From NCBI GenBank assembly GCA_021776195.1, contig JAJFGK010000025.1:1-6164 (forward strand): a DNA stretch of 6,164 bases, given 5' to 3'. Origin of the DNA: Kiloniellaceae bacterium (GTDB lineage: Bacteria > Pseudomonadota > Alphaproteobacteria > Kiloniellales > Kiloniellaceae). The translations under genes were made by a program, and so were the position numbers. Below, one piece after another: positions 6,102 to 6,164 of the stretch. Below the pieces are notes generated by a model. The model had not been told where the DNA came from. It searched no databases and saw only the letters and a program-made list of their open reading frames with translations. Position 1 is the stretch's first letter; each line of letters begins with the position of its first letter.

Positions 6102-6164
6102 ATGCCGTGGAAAGAGAGTTCGGTGATGGAGGAACGTCTACGATTTGTCGCCCGCTTGCTGGAC
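6102..6164 (+). CDS. IS481-type transposase, N-terminal fragment
   Basis: The first 21 codons run from the ATG at 6102 to the window edge without a stop. They read MPWKESSVMEERLRFVARLLD, a start I recognise from IS481-family transposases, where it leads into a helix-turn-helix (typically LCREFGISRKTGYK) and then an rve/DDE integrase core. Only the lead-in is visible, so the helix-turn-helix, catalytic triad and intactness cannot be judged. A GGAGG site 5 nt upstream supports the start. The gene points away from the toxin-antitoxin genes, which are divergent from it. Confidence 0.78.
   Translation, partial: MPWKESSVMEERLRFVARLLD

Larger units (their letters stand above)
6035..6164 (+). mobile_element. 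IS481-type insertion sequence, left end only
   Basis: The element is identified by the N-terminus of its transposase and by the tandem ACATAGGT(G/A)AC repeats ahead of it. The rest, including the DDE catalytic domain and right inverted repeat, lies beyond the window. The left boundary is approximate: I place it at the first repeat because the matching right end and any target-site duplication cannot be seen. The true end could lie a few to some tens of bases to either side. Confidence 0.7.

Overview
The window is GC-rich DNA with long antisense open frames, FitAB-type toxin-antitoxin genes and a phosphonate-type aldehyde dehydrogenase. This suggests an alphaproteobacterium (Rhodospirillales/Rhizobiales-like), inferred from protein style and base composition only. 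No rRNA, tRNA or CRISPR array is visible.

Layout. (1) Positions 2-646 (+) hold the C-terminal 214 residues of an aldehyde dehydrogenase, most like phosphonoacetaldehyde dehydrogenase PhnY. Its stop lies 6 bp from the stop of a convergent operon. (2) Positions 4873 down to 653 (-) hold a complete four-gene polyamine-type ABC importer in the order potF (periplasmic binding protein), potG (ATPase), potH and potI (permeases). The last three genes are joined by ATGA stop/start overlaps. A strong hairpin lies in the potF-potG gap. (3) Positions 4874-5145 are a non-coding leader/promoter region for the transporter, with a perfect 12-bp palindrome beside a TTGACG box. (4) Positions 5819 down to 5146 (-) hold a FitA/FitB-type (VapBC) toxin-antitoxin pair with a good promoter, a strong Shine-Dalgarno site and a repeat-rich operator. 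(5) Positions 5887-6034 have no recognisable gene. (6) From about 6035 to the window edge is the left end of an IS481-type insertion sequence, with tandem subterminal repeats and the first 21 codons of its transposase.

How the genes may work together. PotF would capture a cationic amine in the periplasm, PotH/PotI would form the membrane channel and PotG would power uptake. Because the neighbouring dehydrogenase looks like PhnY (phosphonoacetaldehyde to phosphonoacetate, in 2-aminoethylphosphonate breakdown), the importer could serve aminophosphonate use as well as, or instead of, polyamine uptake. That link rests on context alone. The toxin-antitoxin pair and the IS form an accessory flank upstream of the metabolic genes. 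I see no clear evidence of an undescribed system; the most testable points are the transporter-PhnY link, the potF-potG hairpin and the operator architecture of the toxin-antitoxin promoter.
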